DNA of 64,000 bases from Dipteronia dyeriana (GCA_032871835.1 CM065299.1:4869001-4933000), one strand, 5' to 3'. Positions 46,421 through 59,676 are shown, numbered from the stretch's first letter. Notes: generated by a model from the letters alone, not told the origin. Numbers and translations: made by a program.

Positions 46421-48135
46421 ATAAAACATATTTCGTTTTTGCGGGAACATTATCTTAAGCATCTTCGTAATCCTTATTGGGGTATGTCACTTCTTCAATT
46501 TGGCCATCTCTTCGAGCTCATTACTCTGATCTTCTTAAGGAAGGTTCTGGCTTATTGACGAGCATTCTCAATGGGACTTTTGGCGTGCCAACTGGTTAGA
46601 TGTGCCTATTATAGATCTCATTGGTATTCCAGATTATTAGGCTAGTCCGTTCCGAGCTAGGTTTATGATTTTATTTAGGATGGGAGATGGGCTCTTGATA
46701 ATTGCTTCCAGGCTAGTTTTCTCAACCTCTGTTTTCGGATTAGTAGGATAGCAATTTCTCCTTTTATGGATTCTCTTGTTTGGGCTCATTCATGGGATGG
46801 TCGGGTTTCGTGTAAGGCTACTTACTTTCAGATGGTTCGTGACTCCCCTCAGGTCTCTTGGGGAAGAGATGTTTGGTCTCACTTTATTCCTCCTTCTCGT
46901 TCCGCTTTGACCTAACATCCTTTACAGAATAGGCTTACCTACGGAGGATGGTTTATGAAGGGTCAGGTTCCATTACTCTTCTAGATGCAGTGTTTGTGGG
47001 GTTAGTATTGAGTCAACCGACCATCTTTTTCTCTGATGTCCCCTTGAGGTAGCTTTTTGGGAGGCCATCTTTTCCGTTTTCTAGCGGTATATTTTAGCTA
47101 ACTCGTAGAGTTCTTTCTTCTCACATGTCATGACGGTTTCTTTTGGTGATCAAGTGCATGTCCTTTGGAAGATGACTATTCACGAGGTGGTATAGAGTAT
47201 GTGGTTTATCCAAAATCAGTGGGTCTTTGAATGTAAAGCTATTGATTTTAGATTTGTGTTATCTTTGGTTTTACGTGCAGTTTCTGGAGCTTATAGTTTA
47301 GGCATTGGGTGTTTTCATGATTGCATGAGTGACCTTTTGATCCTTCGGTGCCTTGGTTTTCGTGGTCGGCCAACAAAGACTACGTTTATCAAAAGCATGA
47401 TTTGGTCACCTCCCATTTCTAGTTGGATCAAAGTTAATACGGATGGTCCTATCTTGAGTTGTCTAGGTATGGGAGGTTGTTGAGGTGTTTTCCGCAATTG
47501 TAGATCCTTTGTCAGGGGTTGTTTTGATATCCCTCATGTTGAAGTTTTTACTTTTGAGGCTAAGCTTCTTGGGGCTTCTATGCCCATTAGTTTTGCTTGG
47601 AAGTGGTAAGAGAGTGATTCTTCTTTAGTGGTTCAACTGATTTTTTCTCATTCCGAGTATGATCCTTGGCGAGTGCATCATGCATGGCAAAGATGTATAT
47701 TCTAAATCTCTCATAAAGAGTTTCAGATGTCCCATATTTTTAGGGAAGGCAATCGGGTTGCAAATTCTCCTTCCAAGCATGGTTTGAGGCTAGGGGTTGA
47801 TTCTTAGTGATTTTTTGGCTTCTTCCTTCTGTTAGTCGCTGGTGGACAATGACGTCATGGTTTGGGAGATTTTTTTTCATTTTTTTTTGATGTTTTAGTC
47901 TTCTTGTGTGGCATGCGCACCACTTTTTTGGTTAGGGATTTACTCTCGATGTTTTTGTGGCTGGTTTGACATGTGCTACACTTTGTTCTCTTCTTTTATT
48001 ATTTATATAGTTCTGGATACTGTCTAAAGATACTGTCTAAGGGTTTTTTTAGTGTAAAGATACTGTCTAAGGGTTTTTTTAGTATATGATCGCTTTTGAT
48101 GATTTTTCCCTTTAGATCAGTCCAATTTAAAATAA
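46421..48135 (+). pseudogene. LINE ORF2 3' remnant: zf-RVT and RNase H, copy 2
   Basis: Fuller sister of 27803-29330. It gives DSLVWAHSWDGRVSCKATYF, PPSRSALT, GGWFMKGQVP, then WFIQNQWVFECKAIDFR and WIKVNTDGPILSCLG, in several frames. Its 3' untranslated part contains ctcttcttttattatttatatag and a local duplication (ctgtctaagggttttttt twice near 48040-48070). It also retains about 160 bp at its 5' side that copy 1 has lost. Confidence 0.75.
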
Positions 48136-48349
48136 AAAAACAAATATTCTAATATATTGTCAATTTTCCTCAGGTGGACAACACATGGACAACATTGACT
48201 GAACTGGTAACATGGGGTTGATCTATGACAATATTAGTTTGCAAGTATTTCCTGATTTACATTAAATATTTGGAAATTGTTCATTATGAACAAATTAACC
48301 GATATATTGATTAGACTATGAAATATGAGGTTTTGTCACTCTTTTAAAG

Positions 48350-48558
48350 TGGGTTTGCAAGACTATCGCTACTTTAATAATTTGAGTTTAAATAACAACA
48401 ATTATGGTAAATAAACAAAAATCCCCCCACAGTTTTGATATATATATATATATATATATATACATTTACTTTTCAGTTTTCCATTTTTTAAAAATATTAT
48501 TGTTCTTCTTCATCTTCTTCATTGGATCTGCATCGGAGGTTGAAATCGAACAACTCTA
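48350..48558. repeat. Truncated foldback arm
   Basis: Matches the left arm of the element at 29535 (aagactatcgctactttaat..., cttcttcattggatctgcat). It breaks off at 48558, also the right edge of duplicated cassette D2. Confidence 0.65.
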
Positions 48559-48789
48559 TTGACACGTGAGTGAAGTACTTTTTGTTTTTTTATATTCTTG
48601 AATCTTGTCTTCTTGTTCAAGAATTTGTTTTTAAGGTCAGACGTGGGGAGAGGATAGTGTTCCAGTATAAATAAGAAACTAAAGTCCATAAATAACTATT
48701 ATTTTATTAATAATCCTACACATGTAATCAAAATTTTGGATTGGTATTGTTCTAGTGTGTTGGTCCTGTTGGATACAAAACCTTTAAAA

Positions 48790-49680
48790 TTATATATTAA
48801 ACAATAAATTAGTAACAAAATTATTTATATTTTATTTATTAAAATTTATTATATATATATAAATCATTTAATTATATTTAATTACATTTTTAAACATAAA
48901 TTTAATTACATTTATACACTTCAATTGTTATCATTTGTGGACAAGATGTGATTGATTAAATGATATATCCCTCATACCTAAATCACGAGGTTGTGAGTTA
49001 GAGTCCCTCTTTCTACCCAAACCCTGAATTTATATAATACTCTATGAATCCAAAATTCTACGTTGCACGAGTACAAATACATATACGAGATACAGATACG
49101 GTACGATACGTAGATACAGTAAATCTCTGAAAATTAGGATACAGATACAGTTGGATATGTCAATTAAAATAATATATATATATATATTTTATATTTTAAA
49201 AAACAAAATCCAATAATTCATTCAAAACATATTCTATATAAATATATTTATGATATAAGAAAAGAACCCTAAAACGTAGAAACTTAATCTTAGATTTATT
49301 TTAAATAATTATATTTTTGACCCTTTAACTTTATAAAATTGTAATTTGACCACAGTTTTAACTAAAACAATTAAAATTTTATCCCAAACGTATCCTTGTC
49401 GTATCTCCGGTGTATTTTCGACGTATCCTCGACTTATCCCCAGTCAAACTTGAGAAAACGTCAATAGATAAGTCAAATGGTATATCCATAATGTATCCGG
49501 ACGGGATAAAAGTTCGATATGAGTTCCCTTCTCAATTCGGAGTATCCGTACAACATAGATCCAAATGATTAAATAAGATAATTAACATGAATGATAAAAT
49601 CAACCTTAACTCACCTTAAGTTGTACGTTTCTTAATTATGAAACATTTATAGGTTTTTACATCCTTAATAAAACATTTTA
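48790..49680 (+). repeat. Dispersed repeat R, copy 2 (split by an insertion)
   Basis: Matches the copy at 300-615. The match runs to ctatgaatccaaa, stops at 49057, and resumes at 49559 with atccaaatgattaaat. The block between is the element at 49058-49558. Confidence 0.75.
49058..49558. mobile_element. 501-bp non-autonomous DNA transposon
   Basis: It begins ctacgttgcacgagtac and ends gtatccgtacaacatag, imperfect inverted ends. The flank atccaaaatt on the left faces atccaaatga on the right, a diverged 8-10-bp duplication. The R copy at 300-615 gives the empty site. Internal gatacagatacgg units are typical of plant hAT- or MULE-type non-autonomous elements; which of the two is undecided. Confidence 0.7.
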
Positions 49681-49805
49681 GAGTAGTTCTAGACAACTAA
49701 AAAATGTAGTTCAAATTTCTTAACTCAAATGATGTGGTAAATGAGTTGTCCACACCACATAAAACATGAGATAAATATTCAACAATTCTCTATTTTACAT
49801 AAAGA

Positions 49806-49819
49806 TATATATATATATA

Positions 49820-49866
<47 letters not shown>
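49806..49866. repeat. (AT)n microsatellite
   Basis: Long AT dinucleotide run interrupted once by tttaa. Confidence 0.9.
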
Positions 49867-49874
<8 letters not shown>

Positions 49875-49904
49875 ATTAAAAAAAAAAGGTTCACCGGATC
49901 TAGT

Positions 49905-50624
49905 GTTTATAACTAAAAAAGGGTTTGAGAATTTAATAACACTCTTTAAAGGTTACATTTTAAGACTATCATAAACTTAATAACTTAAGTTTTAATAGCA
50001 TATAAAGTATGAATCTAATAAGTAGCAAGTAGCAACCATGTCCATGACACAAGTTATGGTGATTTTTTTTAATAAGGGCAATTGGATTAGCACAAATTAT
50101 GTACAAGATTTTACATATTTGTTTCGTACGGGGATTTTAAATAGACATTTTTATTAATTGAAAAAATGTTTAATTAATACTGACATATTGAAATTCCATG
50201 ATTTTTTTTATAAGAGCATTTAAAAATTCCTTGGGTTAACATAAATTAACATATATATATATATACACACAGACACATTAAAATAGATACTAACTTCTTA
50301 TATCGAAAATTATTTATCGGTCATTTTAACCTCTCTAGTTTGAGGTTTGATTTAGATACTGGGAGCACTCTATTTCAATGAGGCAGAAAAAATTTCAATA
50401 GGCTACAGTACAGCATTACCAGTGCAGATGCTATTCCTCAAATTTTTGACAACTAATTGGTTAAGAAAATAATATGACGCGACAATTGGATTTATATGAT
50501 TAGTTTTGTGTGAAATAAATCATAATTAATGTGTATCAATTTATCAGTTCACATAATTTGTATAAATGTGAAATGTCTAGTTTACTTTTCGATTTACTCA
50601 ATTTATCACCATGATCCAACGGAT
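49905..50624. other. Foldback-type terminus then AT-rich intergenic DNA
   Basis: 49920-50010 contains ttaataacactctttaaagg, ttttaagactatcat and ttaataacttaagttttaat, resembling ends of the foldback family at 30580-30690 and 34380-34480. The rest is AT-rich with no gene seen. Confidence 0.4.
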
Positions 50625-50925
50625 AGAAATCATTGAATTATATTTAATTATATTTTAAGTATAAATTTAATTGTATTTATAAACTTTAATGCTTAACAAT
50701 TATCGACGAGATGAGTTGGTTCAATGGCATACTTCTCATATCTACATCGTGAGGATGTGGATCCAAGTCTTCCTTCATTCTGAAATACCGAATTGATGTA
50801 ATACTCTATGGATCCAACTGATTGAATTAGATAATCAATATGAATGATAAACTCAACTTTAACCCACTTAAGTAGTTAAGTTGTTTTTAATTGTTAAACA
50901 TTTACAGGTTTTGCACTTACAGGAT
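50625..50925 (+). repeat. Dispersed repeat R, copy 3
   Basis: Reads gacgagatgagttggttcaatgg, catacttctcatatctacatcgtgag, gtggatccaagtc and ctatggatccaactgattgaatt, the same order as the copy at 300-615. Confidence 0.65.
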
Positions 50926-51283
50926 TTGTTCTTTTTCTTTTTTCTTTAATAAAATGATGGGTTAGTACCCCAACAACCTTATCAAAAAGAAACCTGTCAA
51001 AAAAAAAAAAAACATATATGGTGTATATCAATTAATTTAGCTCTAATATGAAAGTCGGAGAGAGGGAAGAAAAATTCACTTAAATTTAGTTGTAAAAAGA
51101 CAAGCTCCAGTAGTTCAGTTATGTGTACATGGACAATATAAAAGGACGTTCCCAGGAGGCCATGACTCTGCCAGCATTGCACTTCTGACACGGCGTTGAT
51201 CATTGATGTTATTTAGTAGGTCAGACTTGTAAGCCGCTACAAAAGCATAGTTGAAGAAATAATGAAATTGACATATCCTAAAA
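50926..51283. other. Intergenic, no gene seen
   Basis: T- and A-rich DNA up to the left boundary of duplication copy 2. The minus-strand ORF at 50997-51203 has no recognisable motif. Confidence 0.4.
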
Positions 51284-54200
51284 AAATGACTACCTTGATA
51301 TTACCCATTTTATCTTCTAAAATAACTAAGATATACTGACGGCCAGGAAATTGTCCATTTTTTTTTATTGTATTATCTTCTTTTCTGTTATTTTAATCTA
51401 CCACTTGTAAATAAAATTAGCCCAAAATCTAATTCAGTTTGTATTTAAGAGTTAGATTTTTCTTTTCTAAAAGGAAAAGATATAAAATTTTAAAATTTTA
51501 AATAATAATAAAGTTGATTAAATAATAAAAATAGGTATAGGTGGGGTATAGTTATAAAAATATAATACAAGGGAAATAAAGAAAAAGTATTCTTATCATA
51601 AAATGGAGTTTATTTACAAATTCAAATTAGAATTCTATTAAATTTTTAGGGGTGACACCGGAATGTAAATACAATTTTTGAGGATCAAATGCTATCATTA
51701 GCCACTCTTAATGTTATTGGTACAAGGAATAATCATCTAAGCCCAAGTGTTTTATGAGTGCTTAATCCATTTTGACTTTTAAAGGCTCATCATTCATAAA
51801 ACTCAAGAAGGACCAACACCAACCCTAACAGCCCAAGTGCTTTTTAAAAAAAAAATATTTGATGTGTTTCTCTAAATGTATTTCAATTGGTTTTTGTTTT
51901 TATAATCGTGTATGTAAAGTAAACTCGAAATTCTGATAAGTGAAATTTCAATCTCAACATTTACTAGTTCAATAAATTACGTATTATCCACTTTCTATAA
52001 AAGTTGTATAATAGATAGAAAACACTTTTAAATTTTAATTATCCGAAAGTGCTCTTAATTTTTACAAATCATTATCCTTTTGCTAGTATACATGTATATT
52101 TATAAGTTGTAAATGTAAATTTCTTGCAGATGTGGGTAGATGTTGGGAGCTTCATATGCCAATCTGTTTGTGCAATGGTATGGTTTTGTTCTAGAACATG
52201 CTTATTATAATGTACATATAATATAATATAATAGCAATGAAAATCGTGGAAGTGATCAGAACTCAGAAGTCCATATGTTTAAAAAACAAAAAAATAAAAC
52301 AAAAATAAAAATCATTATCATTAAAAGGTAGAAGTAGGAGTAGAAATAGGAAGGGATACTCATTCAACCTATACTAGCAAGTAGCAACATCAGGTGGTAT
52401 ATATATTAGAAAAAAACAAAGGTGTTTTTGAGATGCATAACATTAAAAATAGCACATCTCAAAAAAATGGACATTGACAAGAGAAAATCACAAAACAATC
52501 CTCAATTGAAGATCATAATGGTATTGAATTGGCCAACCTAAAATCTAGCAATTTAAAATTATAGGTATGTCTTTGTCGCCCATTACCATACTCCAAACAC
52601 AAACCTTTAGTAGCTCTAGATAAAAAAAAAATCTGAAAAAAATTCTAAACTTCTACGGCGTGAAGTGAAGAAAGGATAATGAAAATATCTCGTAAGACAC
52701 AAACTTCATGCATTTATAGAATTTTAGGATTTTACAAAATGACAATATGCATACCAAACAAAATGAAATTCATTGGGAGCTGAGCTCAAACTTCATACTT
52801 GAACTACCAGATAATTCATAATATTTCTTTCCTTTGCTCTTAGATAACCTGCAATCATAAATATAAAGATCGTAGATATTCACAAAAACATATGTACATC
52901 TTTAATGAAAATGAGCTATCCAGATGGTAGAATTTGACTTAATATAATAGAATTTTTGGAGTGCCAGCAGCCAATTACAACAAAATATAGATTAATAACA
53001 AAATGTGGACAAATTATTACACCACAAGATAATAGAGAGTACACAAAAGTAGATGAAAATAAATACCAAAATTCAATCAATGTTTTATTCATAATTCTCG
53101 TACATATTGCATAAAAATAACCAAAGTGATAAAATTACAATAACAACATAGTTTTTTTTTTTTGAAACGGCAAGAATATATTAAGAGGCCAAAGGCCAAC
53201 CACAAAGAGACAAGAAAGAGAACAGCCGAGGGCCGGCCAAACAACAGGAAAACGCCTAAACAAAAGAAGCAAAACAAGAGCATGAAAAGCTCAACAAAAG
53301 AAAAGAGCATCCAAGACCTGCACCAAAGAAAAGAAATAGAAGCCCAAGAAACAACACAGAAGCACCAAATCCTCACACTAGAAAAACGCGAAAGAAACAA
53401 AACAAAGACAAATGTCACCCCTATCTAGACCATCTGAAGGCCTTTCGAAGTGAGCAGGATGATACGAAATTCAACCACCAAGATCGAAAGAAATAGGCTG
53501 CCGAAACAGCAACCTTGGAGCACTGATATTGGCCATGAAGCGTTTAAGGAGGAGCGCTGATGTAGACAGAAGAAAACAGGCTCTATGGACAAACTTTGCA
53601 AAAACTCTGAACCTTTCTCAAAACACACACAGCACCAAAACTATCTGTCACCGCAGACCAAAACATCCCCACTAGAGTAGGAACCTATCTTCGCCAAGTG
53701 ACCGCAAAACCATCACTCATCCTAGACAAAATGAAATAGAGCCCATCCCCACACGAAAACCATCACTCACTCTAGCACAACACATCCTTACAACCAGCAG
53801 AACCCTTCTTAGCAAGGTTATCTGCAAAAGAGTTAGAAGTCCGAGGGCAGTAGACCACCCGAAGCCTGCCTCAAACTAACTAAGCTACTCCTGATGTGTA
53901 AAATAATCTACTCACGATTACTCCCTTCAAGATCCCTACTTGTCACCCACTCCACTGCAAGTTTAGAATCACAAGCAATTGTGAGATTCCATCCCAACAA
54001 ATCTGGTCTAGATCCAAATAAATCACAGGCTCTTGCAATGGTAAGCAATTCTGCTGACAGACATCCTGAACCCTAACAAAAGATGAAACAAAAAAAAACA
54101 CAAAACCTTGCCAAGGTGATTCCTGAGCACACCACTTATACCAGCGTAACCGGGAGACCCCCTCACCGATCCATCAACATTGAACTTTAAGCCGTTAGTC

Positions 54201-55835
54201 GCAAAGGGAATCCACTTTCCAAATCTAGAATAATTAGCTTTTGAGGCTTCCGAACAACAATCAACAATGTTCAACGGAATAAGAGTTATAGGAATCGAAG
54301 AACCTTTTCCAAAGTGTTTAAACCATCACCCGACTCTGAATCTTACCATATCCTCTACCCGAATGAAGTTCATTGGAATATCCTTGAAAATAATTTGATT
54401 GCGAGCTTCCCATATAGACCTTACTACTGCAAGAAACATAGACTTCCAAGCTATACTCGAATTTGTCTTAGTACAAAGATTTTGCCACCCCTCCACCAAT
54501 CTATTAAAGTTGGAGAAACACAATAAGAAAACGCCCACCAGCTAATACAATTTTGCCACAGTCTCCAAGTCCACTTACACTGTAAAAAAAGGTGGTCAAT
54601 TGACTCAACATTGTCTTGGCAAAAAGGACACTCCAAATTCACACCTACCTGAACCCCACATTTAGAAAGCACCTCCCTAACTAAAACTCTACCACGGAGT
54701 AATTGCCAGACGAAAAGCTCAATATTGGGAGGACAAATACCCAACCAAACCTCCTTGAAGATCGTCTCCTCCTGATCATGCCCATTCTCCAAACATCTCC
54801 GAAAAGATTTAACCGAAAACTCACCAGACCAATCATGAACCCAACTCACTGAATCATGAACTGTATCCATAACTTTAGTGTTCATTAAACAGTCTAAGAA
54901 ACACCTCCATCGGTTAATCTCCCAATCAAACAAATTCCTTCTTAAAGATATCTCCCACTCTCATTCCGACCCCTCCCTATGCCCATAATTTCTGATACAA
55001 CCCAATTTATCCAGTGCAAGAGCATAAATCCTTGGGAAGGCCTCTTTAAGAGAAGACCCTTCCACCATAATGTCTGACCAAAGCCTGGCTCTGTCCCCCT
55101 TTCCTACTAACACCCTTACTCCCTCTTTCAAAATCTGAGCTAAGATCGACCCATTTTTCAGAAGCTTGGCAATTGATTTTGTAAAGACTGAACTACTAGC
55201 CCCACAAGCCCAGTCCCACCGTAAAATGTCCTTTTGGATCCCATATTTAGCACAAATAGCTCACTTCCATTAAGGAGATCTCTCCACACCGAACCTCCAC
55301 ATCCATTTGGCCAATAAACCCTTATTAAAGTTTAAAACCGAATCGACACCTAAGCCCCTTTCCTTTTTGCTCTTGCAAAGAGTTCCCACTTAATAGAATG
55401 AAATTTCCTCTTTTGAATCCCATCATCCCAAAAAAAAGTCCCTTTTCAATCTTTCAATTGTTTGAGCAATGCTAACCGGCATAGTGAAAACATACATGAA
55501 ATAGGTTGGTAAGTTGTTCATCACTGATTTAATAAGCACCAGCCAACCTCCCTTGTTTAGAAATATTTTTTTCCAAGGTGCAAGACGACGTTCCACATGT
55601 CTAACCAAATCTGACCAAAAGATCTTTGAACCCGGATGACCTCCAAGAGTCAACCCCAAATGCGAGATAGGCAAAGCTGCCCTTACAAACCTAAAAATAC
55701 CAACCCAATCCCTTGATTGATCGCACACCTTTCCCACCTCAACAATGGACGTTTTATGAAAAATCAAACGCAAACCCGAAACCATCTCATAATATCTTAG
55801 AATTCTCCTAGCATTCCGAAGATACTGTTCCTTAG

Positions 55836-56533
55836 GTTGTAGAAAAACTAAAGTATCATCAGCAAACTGTAAATGGGAAATATGCTCCTTCTCCAAGCCA
55901 AGAACAACTCCTTTTATCATATTCAGCTCTATCGCTTTTCTGAACAAAGCATTCAACCGTTCCGCCACCACAATAAATAAAAGCAGAGAGAGAAAATCTC
56001 ATTGGCGAAGACCCCTCTCCAAGCCAAATTCTCTTGAAGGTTTCCCATTTACCAAAACAGAAAGTTTGGGAGACGATATGCAATTCCTCACCCAATTTCT
56101 CCATCGTGAACCAAACCCTATTTGTTTCAACAATTCCTCAAGAAAGAAATGATCCATCGTGTCATAAGCCTTTTCAAAGTCCAGGTTGTAGAAAAACTAA
56201 AGTATCATCAGCAAACTGTAAATGGGAAATATGCTCCTTCTCCAAGCCAAGAACAACTCCTTTTATCATATTCAGCTCTATCGCTTTTCTGAACAAAGCA
56301 TTCAACCCTTCCGTCACCACAATAAATAAAAGCAGAGAGAGAAAATCTCCTTGGCGAAGACCCCTCTCCAAGCCAAATTCTCTTGAAGGTTTCCCATTTA
56401 CCAAAACAGAAAGTTTGGGAGACGATATGCAATTCCTCACCCAATTTCTCCATCGCGAACCAAACCCTATTTGTTTCAACAATTCCTCAAGAAAGAAATG
56501 ATCCATCGTGTCATAAGCCTTTTCACCAGTTTT
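55836..56533. repeat. 349-bp tandem duplication inside LINE copy 2
   Basis: gtagaaaaactaaagtatc recurs at 55839 and 56188. The repeat covers the FADD-to-FEKAYD part of the RT. It is not present in copy 1, so it arose after the large duplication. The two units differ at only a few bases. Confidence 0.92.
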
Positions 56534-56543
56534 ACCAGTAACT

Positions 56544-56577
56544 CCCCCCTCCCCCCCCCCCCCCCCCCCCCCCCCCC
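56544..56577. repeat. C-homopolymer expansion (C6 T C27)
   Basis: On the coding (minus) strand this is a G tract just before the RT block [11 protein letters not shown]. Copy 1 has only a short ccccccc run at the same point. Confidence 0.9.
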
Positions 56578-59500
56578 TCTCCTCCAGTGGTGGATTATTT
56601 CCTCTTGCCTATTCTTAACAAAAGCCATTTGCGACTCCCCAATCACCATATTCACAACTCTCTTCATTCGGTTGGCTAATTTTTTTGAAAGAATCTTATA
56701 TAAACACCCCACTAATTAATAGGTCAGAAACCCGCCATAGACTCCGGTTTATCACATTTAGGAATCAAAGTAATAAACGTTTTATTCAAGTCTTTCACAA
56801 CCGTACCATCTCTATGAAACTCCTCAATAAACTTCATAAAATCACCTTCAATGACATCTCAATTAGCCTTAACAAAGCCTAAATTAAAACCCATCTGGAC
56901 CCGAAAATTTTATTTCCTACACAATTAGCCAAATCTTCCTTCACCTCCTCCAACCTGAACCTTTCTTCCAACCAAGCACTGTCCACAGCTGAAAGTTTAT
57001 TAAAAATAGACCGGAAGCCATCGGACGCTTCCACTTTACTTTCCTATACTGATTCTCAAAATAATCTGCCACCCTCGTGCTAATCTCCTCCTTATCTGAA
57101 ACCCACACACCATCAAAATTAATATTCTCAATAAAGTTTCTGCGACGCCTACCACAAGCCACCGAATGGAAAAACTTAGTGTTCCTGTCCCCTTCCAGCA
57201 ACCACTTGACCCTAGACTTTTGTAACCACTTGACCCTAGACTTTTGTTTCCAATCTTGTTCCTCCAAATGGATCGCCTTCCAAAAATCTGACACTATCTT
57301 CATTCTTTCATGCCTTAAAAAATCTGTCCACCCATCCGAAGCCGCAGCGGCATCAATCCTGGACAATTGGTCTTCAAGACTCATCGTAGTAGACTTCCCT
57401 ATATTACACCTCCCAACCCATCTCTTGATACAGAACTTAGAACCTCTCAATTTTGTTTGCAAAATATAACTGCTTGACCCTCTAGGTTTGAAACCAGCCC
57501 ATCCTTTCTTCACCTCATTCATCAGACTCTTATCCTCTAGCCAATTGTTCTGAAACCTAAAGGGCACGGACCCCAATTGTCCTCCGAAACACGTAGAGTG
57601 ATGGCACTATGATCATAAATCGATCTTGGGAGTCCTCTCTGAACCATCGTCGGAAACCAGGATAGAATAAGAGGGGACACCAAAAAGCGATCAAGCCTAG
57701 CCCACACCCCCTCTACATTGTAGGGTATGAGATCCATTATTGAAACAAACAGGTAACAAAACTTCAAACTAAGTGTTACCTTTAAAAGTATTAAACACAG
57801 TCTTCAGATTCTTGAAGACAAAATTTGTTATTCTCTACTTTTTATCTCTCTTTTTCTTATCTTATCTGTCTCTTGAAACCTTGAGAGTCTCATAAATTTT
57901 TGAGAAATATTTTCTTTGCTTTACTGCTCTTTACATCTATATTTCAACCTTTTCATACCTATTGTCATATATATATATATATATAGTGGTATGAATTGTT
58001 AGATTCAAATATTTTAATGTTGATTGAGTCAAAGTAGTTGAATCTAATGGAGTGGATATTTCAAGAACTCAAATTTCAAAACATCCAAATGATAACATGA
58101 CAAACCAGAATATTCGCAAATAATAAAAATTAAACACACAGATTTATTCTCACACACCATTATCTTGGTTTCAACTTTGAACATCAATTTGTTTTTTTTC
58201 CTATAAGGAAAAAAATGAGACTACTAAATCTGCATAATTCTCGAGAACCAAGTTTTGTTATGTGTTCTCAATGTTAATAAAATCCTCTACATGTATTTAA
58301 CTGAACAACTTGTAATCTTTATTATTGTATTATTTAAACATTTGAACTGTCAAAAAAAAGTGAAATAATATTTCATTTTTCAATATCATTGGTGTGTAAT
58401 TAGACATAATCATAAAGAAGACAAACCAACTCCACTCAACTTAGGAAGGAAACAAAAGTTGTTGTATTGTATCCAGGCAACTTCTAATACAAATTTCTCC
58501 ATATGGGTTGAGAGCCAATAATAACACAAACTAAACTTTAAAACTTACAGTCATTTAAAACTGGAAGAAAAGAAAACATGAGTCTGTTTTTTATTTTTAT
58601 TTTAATTAAAGATTCAAATTAGTTAATATATACTTGGCCAATCTAACTGATGAATGTTATGCAACATCAATAAACTCATTTTAATTAGAAAATACATATA
58701 CCTATTCCTAAAAGAAAAATGACTATGTCCTTCACATTCCTTCAAAGAAAACTTCATTATATAAAGGAATAAAGGAATTAAGGAATTTTCATTCTCATTT
58801 ATGTATATATTTCTTTACAGATGCCACTTGGTTCTGTTTGTGGCGGTGTCTATGCAACAATCGGTGACTGCACAAGATTCATGATTCTACTTTTGCCATC
58901 TTTAATTCGATTGATTCAAAGTATACGACTTTTCTTTGGTGGGATTGACATCGGTACTCATGGTGGGAATGGTTATTTCCCATTATGTGACTATTTTATT
59001 AGCATGAACTAATTTTTGTTTCGTTCGTTGACAACTAGCAAGTTTAATACTTTATTTGTTTATCATGATTTTCAGCTGTTAAATATTTTATTGCGGTGGC
59101 GGTGGTTGTTCTGTCGGCATTAAGATTCTTTTACTCTGAAAGTCGGACAATATTTATTACATGGATCATTTTCTGTGCCTTGAACTCTGTCCTTTGTAGC
59201 ATTTGAGATGTGTTGATGGACTGGGATTTGAGGTACGTGAAATGCTCCTTTACACAGAATATTCATCGAATTCATTAATTTTTATATCATTGAGGTACAA
59301 TGTTGTTATAAACCAAGTATGATATGTGAAACCGGAAGATGCCTAATGCTATTCTCTATTTTGCAGACATTTCGCTGAAGCTTTCCATGTTAACTCACTC
59401 AACTTTTGGTACCAATTATTGTTCGGATGGAAATTGGTAAGAATATATATCCGTGCTATTGCTAATGTAATGTGGTGGAAGTTATTGCTAATGCAATAAT

Positions 59501-59676
59501 CAATGAATTGATTTACAGGCATATATTTGGGCGGCAGGGAGTAATGCCATTCTTAGATGTACTTTGCTATGGTCATATAGGCTGCTGAAGAAGTCAGACA
59601 AGTTTGTGTTTATGATTACAACATTAGAGATTTTCCGAAGATTTCAGTTTACTGTATTCCGTGTGGTCAAGATGTG

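Larger units (their letters stand above)
53152..57767 (-). mobile_element. Antisense L1-type LINE in EXS intron (copy 2)
   Basis: Counterpart of 12961-17160, with the same poly(T) start and the same 5' truncation. It is longer because of a 349-bp internal duplication, a C-homopolymer expansion and a small duplication (ccacttgaccctagac repeated near 57205-57240). Confidence 0.88.
54023..57767 (-). pseudogene. LINE ORF2 remnant, copy 2
   Basis: Endonuclease end 57767-57537 ([10 protein letters not shown]), [15 protein letters not shown] about 57200, RT pieces 56712-56174, and [12 protein letters not shown] (intact catalytic FADD) seen twice, at about 56220 and 55870, because of the internal duplication. 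[15 protein letters not shown] is near 55650, the zinc knuckle [14 protein letters not shown] near 54620, and RNase H NVDGS near 54170. An in-frame stop and frameshifts remain. This copy keeps the FADD frame that copy 1 has lost. Confidence 0.87.
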
